From: TMP-86 sp964247385
GTDB taxonomy: Bacteria; Pseudomonadota; Gammaproteobacteria; Steroidobacterales; Steroidobacteraceae
Reading direction: 5' to 3'
Assembly: GCA_964247385.1 (NCBI GenBank)
Contig: CAXTUB010000015.1
Location: 16,314 to 80,313, forward strand
DNA length: 64,000 nucleotides
Part shown: positions 1 to 8,242 of the stretch, piece after piece
Layout: every line of letters begins with the position of its first letter
How positions within the stretch are numbered: the first letter of the stretch is position 1
The notes under the pieces: model-generated
The model's input: the letters and a program-made list of their open reading frames with translations, nothing else
Database searches by the model: none
Told to the model about the DNA's origin: nothing
Made by a program: the position numbers and the translations under genes

Positions 1-5
1 ACACG

Positions 6-533
6 TTGAGCGGCGCGCATCAGCCCACGGCGTTCGCCATCCGCGACGATCGCCTGACCGGGCTGTACACGCAGGGCTATCTGGAAGAGCTGCTGAAACG
101 CGATTGGGCCATCGCGCAGCGCGAGAAGCGCAGCATTGCGGTCTTCAACGTCGATATCGACGCGCTCGATTTATACAATACGACGTTCGGACGCGCCGCC
201 GGCGACTCGGCGATTCGCCGCGTGGCGCATTGCATCGCCGGATGTCTGCGGCGCGCAAGCGATGTGACGGCGCGGCTGGATGGCGGAAATCTATTGGCGT
301 TCGCTCCGGGCATCGACCGTGAACATGCGCTCGGCGTGGCCAATACCATGGTCGAGCGCGTGCGGGAGCTTCGCATTCATCATCCGCGCTGCGCGGTGCT
401 GCGCTACGTGACCGTGAGCGCTGGCGTTGCGGCGTGGGTGCCGGCAAATGCGGATCGCTGCGAGCACATCATCGAGCGCTCGCGCACACAGCTGCGCATG
501 GCGAAGAGCGCCGGGCGCAACCGCGCGCTCTAG
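6..533 (+). CDS. Degenerate GGDEF-domain protein, possibly N-terminally partial
   Basis: The protein is a GGDEF fold from about residue 13 (DRLTGLY) to the end, with the usual DID..YN segment near residues 50-58. The position of the catalytic GG(D/E)EF loop reads DGGNL (residues 92-96), so the residues for metal and GTP catalysis are missing. The inhibitory I-site RxxD is present as R83-A-S-D86, exactly five residues before the loop. This suggests a c-di-GMP-binding or structural protein, not a cyclase (inference). The TTG start is only 5 bases from the window edge, so a sensory or receiver domain may lie upstream and the protein may be longer. It is convergent with mfd, 18 bp away. Confidence 0.75.
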   Translation: MSGAHQPTAFAIRDDRLTGLYTQGYLEELLKRDWAIAQREKRSIAVFNVDIDALDLYNTTFGRAAGDSAIRRVAHCIAGCLRRASDVTARLDGGNLLAFAPGIDREHALGVANTMVERVRELRIHHPRCAVLRYVTVSAGVAAWVPANADRCEHIIERSRTQLRMAKSAGRNRAL

Positions 534-551
534 GGCTACCTAGCGCGCGCC

Positions 552-3500
552 TCAGGCGATCGACTCCAGCAACTGGCGAAGCTTCGCAAACATCGCATCG
601 GCGCTGGCTGCAGCGTGGGCGAAGCGCAACTTCGATTCACCCTCGAGCCGGTACTCTTTCGGCTTCGATTGCACCAAGCGCAGCACCTTGGCCGCGTCTG
701 CGCGGTGCTGCGCATCGAATGAAACGTAGCCGCTGCTGGCCCCCAAGTGAATCTTGCGGATGCCGAGCGTGGCAGCGCGGAGCTTGATTTGCGCTGCGCG
801 AAACAGAGTTTGGGCGGGCGCCGGCAAGGGGCCGAAGCGGTCGATGAGCTCGACTCGCAGCTCATCCAGCTCGACATCGCTCGGCAAGCTTGCGATGCGC
901 TTGTACAGCACGAGCCTCAAGTGCACATCGCTCACGTAGTCTTCCGGAATGAGCGCAGGGAGGGGCAGCTCGAGCTCGGTTCCCGCATCGGGAGGCGCTT
1001 CCAGATCCGCGCTCTTTCCCTCCTTGAGCGCGGCGACGGCGCGGTTCAAGAGCTCGGTGTAAAGACTGAAGCCGATCTCATGAATCTGTCCGCTCTGCTC
1101 ATCGCCCAATAATTCTCCGGCGCCGCGAATCTCGAGATCGTGGGTTGCGAGCACGAAGCCCGCGCCGAGATCCTCCAGCGATTCGAGAGCCTCGAGTCGT
1201 TTAACGGCATCCCCCGTCATGGCATTGCGCGGCGGGGTGATGAGGTAGGCGTATGCGCGGTGATGCGAGCGTCCCACTCGGCCGCGCAGCTGATGGAGCT
1301 GCGCGAGCCCGAAGCGGTCAGCCCGATCGATCACAATGGTATTGGCCGTGGGCACGTCGATGCCGCTTTCGATGATGGTCGTGCACACGAGCACGTCGAA
1401 GCGCCGATGGTAAAAATCGAGCATCAAGGATTCCAGGTCGCGTTCGCGCATCTGGCCATGCCCCACGCGCACTTGAGCGCTCGGCAGCAGACCGCGCACA
1501 ACGTTGGCGGTCTTCTCGATGCTGTCGATGGCGTTGTGTACGTAGTAAATTTGACCGCCGCGGCGCAGCTCGCGCTGGCAGGCCTCGCGCACGATCTGCT
1601 CGTTCCATTCGGTGACGAACGTCTTGACGGACACGCGTTCTGCGGGCGGCGTGGTAATGAGCGATAAGTCGCGCAGCCCGCCCATGGCCATGTTGAGCGT
1701 GCGCGGAATCGGAGTCGCGGTGAGCGTCAGCACATCCACTTCGGCACGCAGCGCTTTGAGCTTCTCCTTGTCGCGGACGCCGAAGCGGTGCTCCTCATCG
1801 ACGATGATGAGGCCGAGATTCTTGAACTTTGCGGCACTGTGCAGCAGCTTCTGCGTGGCGATGAGAATGTCGACCGAGCCTTGCGCGATGCCATTCAGGG
1901 CCGCCTGCGATTCCTTGCCCGTGCGGAATCTCGACAGGGTTTCGATGCGCACCGGCCAATCGGCAAAACGGTCTGCAAAACTGTTGGCATGCTGTTGCGC
2001 GAGCAGGGTGGTCGGAACCAGCACCGCAACTTGTTTGCCGGCCGAGACCGCGACGAACGCGGCTCTCAGCGCCACCTCCGTCTTGCCGAAGCCGACGTCG
2101 CCGCAAATGACGCGATCCATGGGCCGCGACGCGCGCAGATCATCGAGCACTTGCTCGATGGCGGCCGACTGATCCACGGTTTCCTCGAAAGGGAAGGCCG
2201 CGCGGAAGGCTCGGTATTCGGCATCACTCGCGGTCAAGCTCGCACCTTCGCGCGCTGCGCGTCGCGAATACAAATCCAGTAACTCAGCCGCGACGTCGCG
2301 AATGCGTTGTGCGGCCTTGCGGCGCGCTTTCGCCCATTGATCGCTTCCGAGCTTATGCAACGGCGCGCTCTCGGCGGGTGCGCCGGTGTAGCGGGAGACC
2401 CAGTGCAGACTCTGCACGGGCACGTAGAGTTTGTCGGCATCGGCATATTCCAGCACCAAGAATTCGCCCGGATATCCGGCGATCTCCATGGTCACGAGTC
2501 CCCGATAGCGCCCCACGCCGTAGCTTTCGTGAACCACGGGCGAGCCCAGATTGAGATCGGTGAGCTCTTGCAGCAGCTTGGCCGGATCGCGCTCGGCGCG
2601 GCGGCGCCTTCGCTCTTGACGCACGCGCTCGCCGAATATCTGCGCTTCACTCAACACCTCCAGAGGCGGCGAGGACAGGCGCAGTGCGGGCGCTGCGCTC
2701 GACACGGCGACACCCAGCGTCGTGCCGCGCATGAAATCATCGAATCCCGAGCACACGTCTGCGTGCAAATCGGCGCTGCGCAACAGCTCGAGCAAGAGCT
2801 CGCGCCGTCCGGCTGATTCAGCCACGAGCAGCGTGCGGCGCTCGCCGGCATCGTGCAGGTGCGCGGCTAGCGGCTTCGCCGGCGCCTCGCCGCGGGGATC
2901 GATGTGCAGCTGCGCAGGCGCGGCGCTCGAAAAATTCTGCACGACCCCCGGCGTCTCCGGAGGCCACTCGAAAGCCTGCAACTCGACGCGCGGCAGCACC
3001 GCGATGGCCTCGTCGAGCTCGCGCTGTGTCAGGAAAACCTCGGCAGGCTCGAGAATCGGACGGTGACGATCGTGTGCGAGTTGCTCGTGCCGCGCGCGCA
3101 TCGAATCCAAATCCCGCGGCACCGCGTTCAAGGCCGCGGCGAAATTCACGATGACGGATCGGGAGGGCAAGTACTCGAACAAATTCGACGTGCGCTCGAA
3201 GAACAGCGGCAGGAAATATTCGATGCCTCCGGGCGCGTTGCCGTTGCTGACTTCGCGATACACCGCGTGGTCCTGCAAATCGCCGCTGAACCGCGCGCGG
3301 TAACGGCGTCTGAATTCACGCACGCTCTGGGTATCGAGCGGCGTTTCACGCGCCGGCAGAAGATGGATGAATTCGACTGCTTCGCGCGAACGCTGCGTCT
3401 CGACATCGAAGTAGCGGATGGCTTCGACGTCTTCATCCAATAAATCGATGCGAAACGGCAGCTCCGAGCCCATGGGAAACACATCGACGAGCGAGCCGCG

Positions 3501-3998
3501 CAAAGCAAACTCGCCATGCGCCGCGACTTGCGTGACGCTCGCATAGCCGCCGGCGCTCAATTGCGCGCGAAACGCATTCAAGTCGAGCCGCTCGCCGACA
3601 TGCAGGTCGAATGCGCGGGACTCGAGATAACTGCGCGGCGGAAGGCGCTGCAGCAAGGCATCGATGGATGCGATGTACACACCTTGCGTTGCGCGCGGCA
3701 AGCGCGCCAGCATCGACAAACGCGCGGAGGTGATATCCGGGTGCGCCGAGAACGCATCGTAGGGTAGGGTCTCCAGATCGGGAAACAGTTGCGTCTCGAG
3801 CGCTGCACCGCCAAAGAAGCGAACCTCGTCGAGCAAGCCTTCCGCTTCGCGCGGCGTCGGTGCAAGCACCAGCAGCACGCGGCCGGCGCGTGCGGCTTGC
3901 GCAAGCGCGAGCGCCGGCGCAGAGCCGTACAGCTGGCCCCAGTGGACGACGCGTGAGTGCTCGTAGGGCAGCCGCGGCGATTCCAAAACTTCTTGCAT
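552..3998 (-). CDS. mfd: Transcription-repair coupling factor Mfd
   Basis: Mfd is a superfamily 2 translocase that removes RNA polymerase stalled at DNA lesions and recruits UvrA. An N-terminal UvrB-like module, the RNA polymerase interaction (CarD/RID) region beginning near LNLGSPVVHESYGVGRY, the motor and the C-terminal TRCF domain follow in order. The motor shows Walker A GDVGFGKTE, the DEEH box (VDEEHRFGV), TATPIPRT, and the RGRVGR motif VI. From the ATG at 3998 the protein has 1148 residues, the same length as the E. coli protein. A GTG 33 bases further upstream would add 11 residues of poor quality and is not preferred. It lies downstream of a small exported-protein gene on the same strand. 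Confidence 0.97.
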   Translation of the reverse strand: MQEVLESPRLPYEHSRVVHWGQLYGSAPALALAQAARAGRVLLVLAPTPREAEGLLDEVRFFGGAALETQLFPDLETLPYDAFSAHPDITSARLSMLARLPRATQGVYIASIDALLQRLPPRSYLESRAFDLHVGERLDLNAFRAQLSAGGYASVTQVAAHGEFALRGSLVDVFPMGSELPFRIDLLDEDVEAIRYFDVETQRSREAVEFIHLLPARETPLDTQSVREFRRRYRARFSGDLQDHAVYREVSNGNAPGGIEYFLPLFFERTSNLFEYLPSRSVIVNFAAALNAVPRDLDSMRARHEQLAHDRHRPILEPAEVFLTQRELDEAIAVLPRVELQAFEWPPETPGVVQNFSSAAPAQLHIDPRGEAPAKPLAAHLHDAGERRTLLVAESAGRRELLLELLRSADLHADVCSGFDDFMRGTTLGVAVSSAAPALRLSSPPLEVLSEAQIFGERVRQERRRRRAERDPAKLLQELTDLNLGSPVVHESYGVGRYRGLVTMEIAGYPGEFLVLEYADADKLYVPVQSLHWVSRYTGAPAESAPLHKLGSDQWAKARRKAAQRIRDVAAELLDLYSRRAAREGASLTASDAEYRAFRAAFPFEETVDQSAAIEQVLDDLRASRPMDRVICGDVGFGKTEVALRAAFVAVSAGKQVAVLVPTTLLAQQHANSFADRFADWPVRIETLSRFRTGKESQAALNGIAQGSVDILIATQKLLHSAAKFKNLGLIIVDEEHRFGVRDKEKLKALRAEVDVLTLTATPIPRTLNMAMGGLRDLSLITTPPAERVSVKTFVTEWNEQIVREACQRELRRGGQIYYVHNAIDSIEKTANVVRGLLPSAQVRVGHGQMRERDLESLMLDFYHRRFDVLVCTTIIESGIDVPTANTIVIDRADRFGLAQLHQLRGRVGRSHHRAYAYLITPPRNAMTGDAVKRLEALESLEDLGAGFVLATHDLEIRGAGELLGDEQSGQIHEIGFSLYTELLNRAVAALKEGKSADLEAPPDAGTELELPLPALIPEDYVSDVHLRLVLYKRIASLPSDVELDELRVELIDRFGPLPAPAQTLFRAAQIKLRAATLGIRKIHLGASSGYVSFDAQHRADAAKVLRLVQSKPKEYRLEGESKLRFAHAAASADAMFAKLRQLLESIA

Positions 3999-4101
3999 CA
4001 ATGGTTGGCCCTGGCGCGCGCAGGCGCACACTGGATTTCGGGCCGGATATTATGCGCGAGCGCCGCCGAGGGCGCTGCCGCTCACGCGCGAGGCATGCCG
4101 A

Positions 4102-4377
4102 TCAGGAGCTGGCGATTACGCTGTGGATGACGTGATCGTATTCGAAATACACGACGAAGCCGGAGTAGTCCCAACGCGAAATCGGCGGTCTGCCGACGGC
4201 GGGAATCTTGCTCGTTGGAGCCCCGAATCTTGATTCGACCTGGCTCATCGACATGCCGCGGCTCGGGGCGGCGGTGCCTGCGTCCCTGACCGCGATGCCA
4301 TTGTCCACCGCGATGACATCCGCCATGCACGCGAACGGTGCGGCGAGCGCGAGCGCGAGCGCGAGATTCCTCAACAT
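4102..4377 (-). CDS. Small exported protein, hypothetical, BamE/SmpA-like tail
   Basis: A 91-residue protein with a signal peptide (MLRNLALALALAAPFACMAD, cleavage likely after ACMA). The mature part contains GMSMSQVESRFGAPTSKIP followed by W-DYSGFVVYFEYDHV, the pattern seen in small outer-membrane proteins of the SmpA/BamE type, where a glycine-methionine turn precedes a short beta sheet. The function is unknown. The ATG at 4377 is chosen because a strong ribosome binding site (GAGGAGG) lies just before it; upstream in-frame starts lack this. It sits 103 bp upstream of mfd on the same strand and is divergent from the Lol operon. Confidence 0.7.
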   Translation of the reverse strand: MLRNLALALALAAPFACMADVIAVDNGIAVRDAGTAAPSRGMSMSQVESRFGAPTSKIPAVGRPPISRWDYSGFVVYFEYDHVIHSVIASS

Positions 4378-4453
4378 GACGGGCCTCCTCGAGCGAAGCA
4401 TGGCGCGACTATACCATTGCCGCATGGCGGTGCGGCCATGACGCAGTTAACAC

Positions 4454-4459
4454 TATAAT
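4454..4459 (+). promoter_or_regulatory. Perfect -10 box (TATAAT) close to the Lol operon start
   Basis: TATAAT ends 8 bases before the ATG at 4468, and there is no Shine-Dalgarno sequence between them. A transcript starting about 7 bases downstream of the -10 box would have a leader of 0-2 bases. No convincing -35 hexamer is seen 16-18 bases upstream, so the promoter is weak by sequence or needs an activator. Confidence 0.45.
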
Positions 4460-4467
4460 CGCGCGCG

Positions 4468-5697
4468 ATGTTCCTGCCCCTGCCGTTGTTCGTGGGCCTG
4501 CGCTATTCGTGGGCCCGCGAGAACAGTTTTTTCGTCTCGTTCATCACCTGGGTTTCATTGGCCGGCGTGGCGGTGGGCGTCGCTGCGCTCATCACCATCT
4601 TGTCGGTGATGAATGGCTTCGAGTCGGAGCTGCGAACGCGCTTACTGAGTCTTTCCGCGCATGCCACGTTGCAGTCCCGCGGCGCGCCCATCGCGAATTG
4701 GCGCGAGCAAGTGCGTGAAGTGATGCGTAACGCGCATGTGCGCGGCGCGGCGCCTTACCTCGAGATCGACGCCATGCTGACGCATCACCCGGCCATGAGC
4801 GGCGCGGTGGTCAGAGGCATCGATGCAGAGTTGGAAGCGAAGGTGTCATCCATCGGCGAAAATATGCGCGAGGGCTCATTGGCGTCGTTGCAGCCGGGAT
4901 CGATGCGCATCGTGCTGGGCCGCATGCTGGCCTACCAGCTCGAGGCCGGGCTGGGCGATCACGTGAGCGTGATGATTCCGGCGCGCGGCGCGCACGATGA
5001 GGTCGTACCGCGGCTGCGCGACTTCGAAGTGGCGGGAATCTTCGAAGTCGGGCTGCAGGAGCATGACAGTGTGCTCGCGCTGGTCAGTCTCGAAGATGCG
5101 CAAAGTCTCAAGGGCATCGCAGGCCCCACGGGCATCCGGCTTCGATTCGATGACATTTTGCGCGCGCCCGTCATCGTGCGCGCGCTTCACTCGAACCTCG
5201 AGGCTCGGGATTGGACTGAAGACAACGCCGCATATTTTCGCGCCATCCGCATCGAGAAGGGCATGATGGGATTGATCTTGCTGTTGATCGTGGCGGTGGC
5301 CGTCTTCAATATCGTCGCGGCGCTCGTCATGGTGGTCACCGACAAGCGCACCGATATCGCCATCTTGCGCACTCTCGGCCTGTCGCCGCGCGGCGTGCTC
5401 GCGATATTTACGGCACAAGGCTTGCTGATCGGCTGGCTCGGCACGGCGCTCGGCGTGCTGCTCGGGCTTGCGCTTGCGCTCAACGTCGATGTCATCGTGC
5501 CGTTTCTAGAGAATCTCTTGCATTTTCACATCATGGATCCCGACGTCTATTACGTTTCCGGAATACCGAGCGAGCTGCACGCGCGCGATGTGTGCTGGAT
5601 CACGGCGGCGGCGCTCGTGCTCACCGCGCTCGCGACGTTGTATCCCGCGGCGCGCGCCGCGCGCACCGCGCCCGCGGAAGCACTGCGCTACCAGTGA
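4468..5697 (+). CDS. lolE: LolC/LolE-family lipoprotein-releasing permease, LolE-like
   Basis: Inner-membrane permease subunit of the LolCDE ABC transporter that extracts lipoproteins and hands them to LolA. The 409-residue protein has the family architecture: one N-terminal membrane segment with the MNGFE(S/Q)EL motif, a periplasmic domain, then three C-terminal membrane segments and the DKRTDIAILRTLG coupling motif. At the periplasmic hook the sequence is HDEVVPRLRDFEVAGIF, lacking the TPxG hook that in E. coli marks LolC, so this copy resembles LolE more. It overlaps the next permease gene by 4 bases (GTGA). Databases may simply call it LolC/E. Confidence 0.85.
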   Translation: MFLPLPLFVGLRYSWARENSFFVSFITWVSLAGVAVGVAALITILSVMNGFESELRTRLLSLSAHATLQSRGAPIANWREQVREVMRNAHVRGAAPYLEIDAMLTHHPAMSGAVVRGIDAELEAKVSSIGENMREGSLASLQPGSMRIVLGRMLAYQLEAGLGDHVSVMIPARGAHDEVVPRLRDFEVAGIFEVGLQEHDSVLALVSLEDAQSLKGIAGPTGIRLRFDDILRAPVIVRALHSNLEARDWTEDNAAYFRAIRIEKGMMGLILLLIVAVAVFNIVAALVMVVTDKRTDIAILRTLGLSPRGVLAIFTAQGLLIGWLGTALGVLLGLALALNVDVIVPFLENLLHFHIMDPDVYYVSGIPSELHARDVCWITAAALVLTALATLYPAARAARTAPAEALRYQ

Positions 5698-6941
5698 AGT
5701 GGTCCTACGAAATTCGTATCGGTGCGCGCTATTTACGCGCCGCCTCGCGCCGCGGCTTCGTGTCGATGATCGCAGGCATCGCCATGATGGGCCTGGCGCT
5801 GGGCGTTGCGGTGCTCATCGTGGTGTTGTCGGTGATGAACGGCTTCGAGCAAGAGTTGCGCACGCGCATCTTGAGCCTGACGGCTCACGCCACGGTGTCC
5901 GGACTCGAAGGCCGGGTCACGGAGTGGTGGAACAAAGTTGCGTCCGCGCAGAAGTTCAAGGGCGTCAGCGCGGCAGCGCCTTATATCGAAGAGCAAGGCA
6001 TGGCGCTTTTCAAGGAGCGCTCGGCCGGCATTTTGATCCGTGGAATCGACACGCCCTCGGAAGCGCGGGTCTCAGCCATCGAGAGCCACATGATTCAAGG
6101 CTCGCTGCGAGATTTATCCGCGGGCCGCTACGGCATCGTGCTCGGACAAGCGCTTGCGCAAGAGATCGGCGCTCGCGTGGGCGATGCCGTGATCGTGTTG
6201 GTGCCTCAAGGCGACACCACGCCGCTCGGAGTGATTCCCCGAATGCGCCGCTTCAAGGTGACGGGCATTTTGTCCATCGGCATGTATGAATACGACCATC
6301 GCATCGCATTGGTCGCGTTGGCCGATGCGGCGCAGTTGCTGCGTTTGGGAGGAGCGGTCACCGGCATTCGCATCGCGGTGAGCGATCCATACGCCGCGCC
6401 GAACGTGGTGCGTGCGCTGGCAACCGCTTGGGGCGGCGGCTTCTACGTGGAGGATTGGACCGGGCGGCATGTCAATTTTTTCCGCTCCATTGAAATCACC
6501 AAGCGCATTTTGTTCGTGATCTTGTCGTTGGTGGTAGCCGTCGCCGCGTTCAATATCGTCTCGACCATGGTGATGGTGGTCAAAGACAAACGCCGCGATA
6601 TCGCCATTCTGCGCACGCTGGGCAGTGCGCCCGTCAACATCCTGCGCGTGTTCGTCGTGCAAGGCACCTTGATTGGCGCGGTCGGAATCATCGCCGGCGT
6701 GTTGCTCGGCGTGCTCATCGCGCTCAATCTGCAATCGGGCGTGCACGGGCTCGAGCACTTGCTCGGATTCAAGTTTCTGGATGCCAAGGTCTATTTCATG
6801 AGCGATTTGCCGGCCCGGCTCGAGACGCAGGACTTGCTGCGAATCTGCGGCGTTGCGTTTCTTCTTGCGAGCGTGTCCACGCTCTATCCTGCGTGGTCCG
6901 CGGCGCGCTTACCCCCTGCCGAATCGCTGCGCAATGACTGA
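5694..6941 (+). CDS. lolC: LolC/LolE-family lipoprotein-releasing permease, LolC-like
   Basis: Second permease of the Lol transporter, 415 residues from the GTG at 5694, which overlaps the stop of the first permease. It contains VMNGFEQELRTRILSL after the first membrane segment and DKRRDIAILRTLG before the C-terminal segments. The periplasmic part has TTPLGVIPRMRRFKV, close to the TPMGRVPSQRLF hook with which E. coli LolC binds LolA, so I assign the LolC role to this copy. Two different permeases next to LolD imply a heterodimeric LolCDE and not the LolF homodimer. An upstream in-frame start exists but lies inside the first gene in a different reading frame. Confidence 0.86.
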   Translation: MKWSYEIRIGARYLRAASRRGFVSMIAGIAMMGLALGVAVLIVVLSVMNGFEQELRTRILSLTAHATVSGLEGRVTEWWNKVASAQKFKGVSAAAPYIEEQGMALFKERSAGILIRGIDTPSEARVSAIESHMIQGSLRDLSAGRYGIVLGQALAQEIGARVGDAVIVLVPQGDTTPLGVIPRMRRFKVTGILSIGMYEYDHRIALVALADAAQLLRLGGAVTGIRIAVSDPYAAPNVVRALATAWGGGFYVEDWTGRHVNFFRSIEITKRILFVILSLVVAVAAFNIVSTMVMVVKDKRRDIAILRTLGSAPVNILRVFVVQGTLIGAVGIIAGVLLGVLIALNLQSGVHGLEHLLGFKFLDAKVYFMSDLPARLETQDLLRICGVAFLLASVSTLYPAWSAARLPPAESLRND

Positions 6942-7650
6942 CCCGGCGTTCGAACGCGCGCCGGCCGCCAACGACGCGGACGTGGTGCTCGAAGGAAGCG
7001 ACCTTGGCAAAGAGTTTTTCCAGGCCGGAATCCGCGTTCCCGTGCTGAATGGCGCCAACATTCGTGTGCGCCGCGCGGAACGCACGGCCATCGTCGGCGC
7101 ATCGGGTTCCGGCAAGACCACTCTGCTGCAGGTGCTCGGCGGCCTCGATCTTCCGACGCGCGGCACCGTCTCGATCATGGGTCAACGCATGAGCGCACTC
7201 AATGATGCTCAGCGCGGCGAACTGCGCAACCGCGCCGTGGGCTTTGTATATCAGTTCCATCATTTGCTGCCTGAGTTTTCGGCATGCGAAAACGTCGCCA
7301 TGCCGCTGCTCGTGCGCCGCACCGAGCCTCGCGCCGCGCGGCGCGAGGCCGAGCAAATTCTGGATCGTGTGGGGCTCGCGCATCGCCTGAGGCATCGGCC
7401 GGGTGAGTTATCGGGCGGCGAGCGTCAGCGCGCCGCGGTAGCGCGTGCGCTCGTCACCCGCCCCGGCCTGCTTCTCGCCGATGAGCCCACCGGCAACCTC
7501 GATGGCGGCAATGCAGCTCAGGTTTTCGATTTGCTGCTCGAGCTGAATCGCGAGCGCGGCACCGCCCTCGTCATTGTCACCCACGATGAGCGAATGGCTG
7601 CGCGACTGGATCGCGTGTTGACGCTGCGGGACGGCTTTCTAGTCGAATAG
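6934..7650 (+). CDS. lolD: Lipoprotein-releasing ABC transporter ATP-binding protein LolD
   Basis: The ATPase of the Lol transporter, 238 residues from the ATG at 6934, overlapping the preceding permease by 8 bases. Walker A is GASGSGKTT, the Q-loop reads FVYQFHHLLPEF with the FHHLLPEF stretch typical of LolD, the signature is LSGGERQR, and Walker B is LLADEPTGNLD. ATP binding and hydrolysis drive lipoprotein extraction from the inner membrane. Its 3' end overlaps the convergent DUF2062 gene by 12 bases. Confidence 0.95.
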   Translation: MTDPAFERAPAANDADVVLEGSDLGKEFFQAGIRVPVLNGANIRVRRAERTAIVGASGSGKTTLLQVLGGLDLPTRGTVSIMGQRMSALNDAQRGELRNRAVGFVYQFHHLLPEFSACENVAMPLLVRRTEPRAARREAEQILDRVGLAHRLRHRPGELSGGERQRAAVARALVTRPGLLLADEPTGNLDGGNAAQVFDLLLELNRERGTALVIVTHDERMAARLDRVLTLRDGFLVE

Positions 7651-8205
7651 GCGCGATTTGCGCATTGCCAGGTGGCGCCGCCGGCGCAGAAGATAGCTCA
7701 CGCGCACCCGCCACACTCCTTGAGCCAGGGCGTAACCGAGCGCGGCGCTCGCCGTGCCGAGCACGAAGGCGCCGAGAAGCAGCGGGCTCCACAACGCCTG
7801 CAGCTCGTTCGTGAAATGTCGGTCGCGAATCGACTGCACGAAAGGCGCAAGATCCACACCCATGAGCTTCGCACCCACCCAGATCGAAGCGATCACCTGC
7901 GGCACCCAGGTCAAAGGATTACTGATGAACACCGTCGCAAACAACACCGGCAGATTGAGCCTCAGCATGAGTCCGACCAGAGCGCACATCACGAAATGCA
8001 CGGGCACGAGTGGAGTCGGCGGAATGAAAGCAATGAATAAACCGGCGGCAAACGACCGCGCAACGTTGCGTCGGCTGAATGACCAAGCACAAGGACGCGC
8101 GAGCCAGAAGGCGAAAGGGCGCAGGAACCACCGCTTCTCGAGCAGGGCGCGCGACGGAGAGATTTTCTCGATCCATCGTCGCATGTCGAACGACTGAGGT
8201 TTCAC
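7639..8205 (-). CDS. DUF2062 family membrane protein
   Basis: A 188-residue protein with a basic N-terminus and three or more hydrophobic segments; it carries the DUF2062 hallmarks GLFIAFIPPTP and FISNPLTWVP. DUF2062 proteins are small inner-membrane proteins of unknown function, often encoded beside comEC and the lol genes, as here. It is the only minus-strand gene inside an otherwise plus-strand envelope block and overlaps lolD tail to tail. The start at 8205 is the first ATG of the frame. Confidence 0.85.
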   Translation of the reverse strand: MKPQSFDMRRWIEKISPSRALLEKRWFLRPFAFWLARPCAWSFSRRNVARSFAAGLFIAFIPPTPLVPVHFVMCALVGLMLRLNLPVLFATVFISNPLTWVPQVIASIWVGAKLMGVDLAPFVQSIRDRHFTNELQALWSPLLLGAFVLGTASAALGYALAQGVWRVRVSYLLRRRRHLAMRKSRLFD

Positions 8206-8242
8206 GAAAGCCGATTATGCCGCGTCCGGCGTAGGACTCGCT

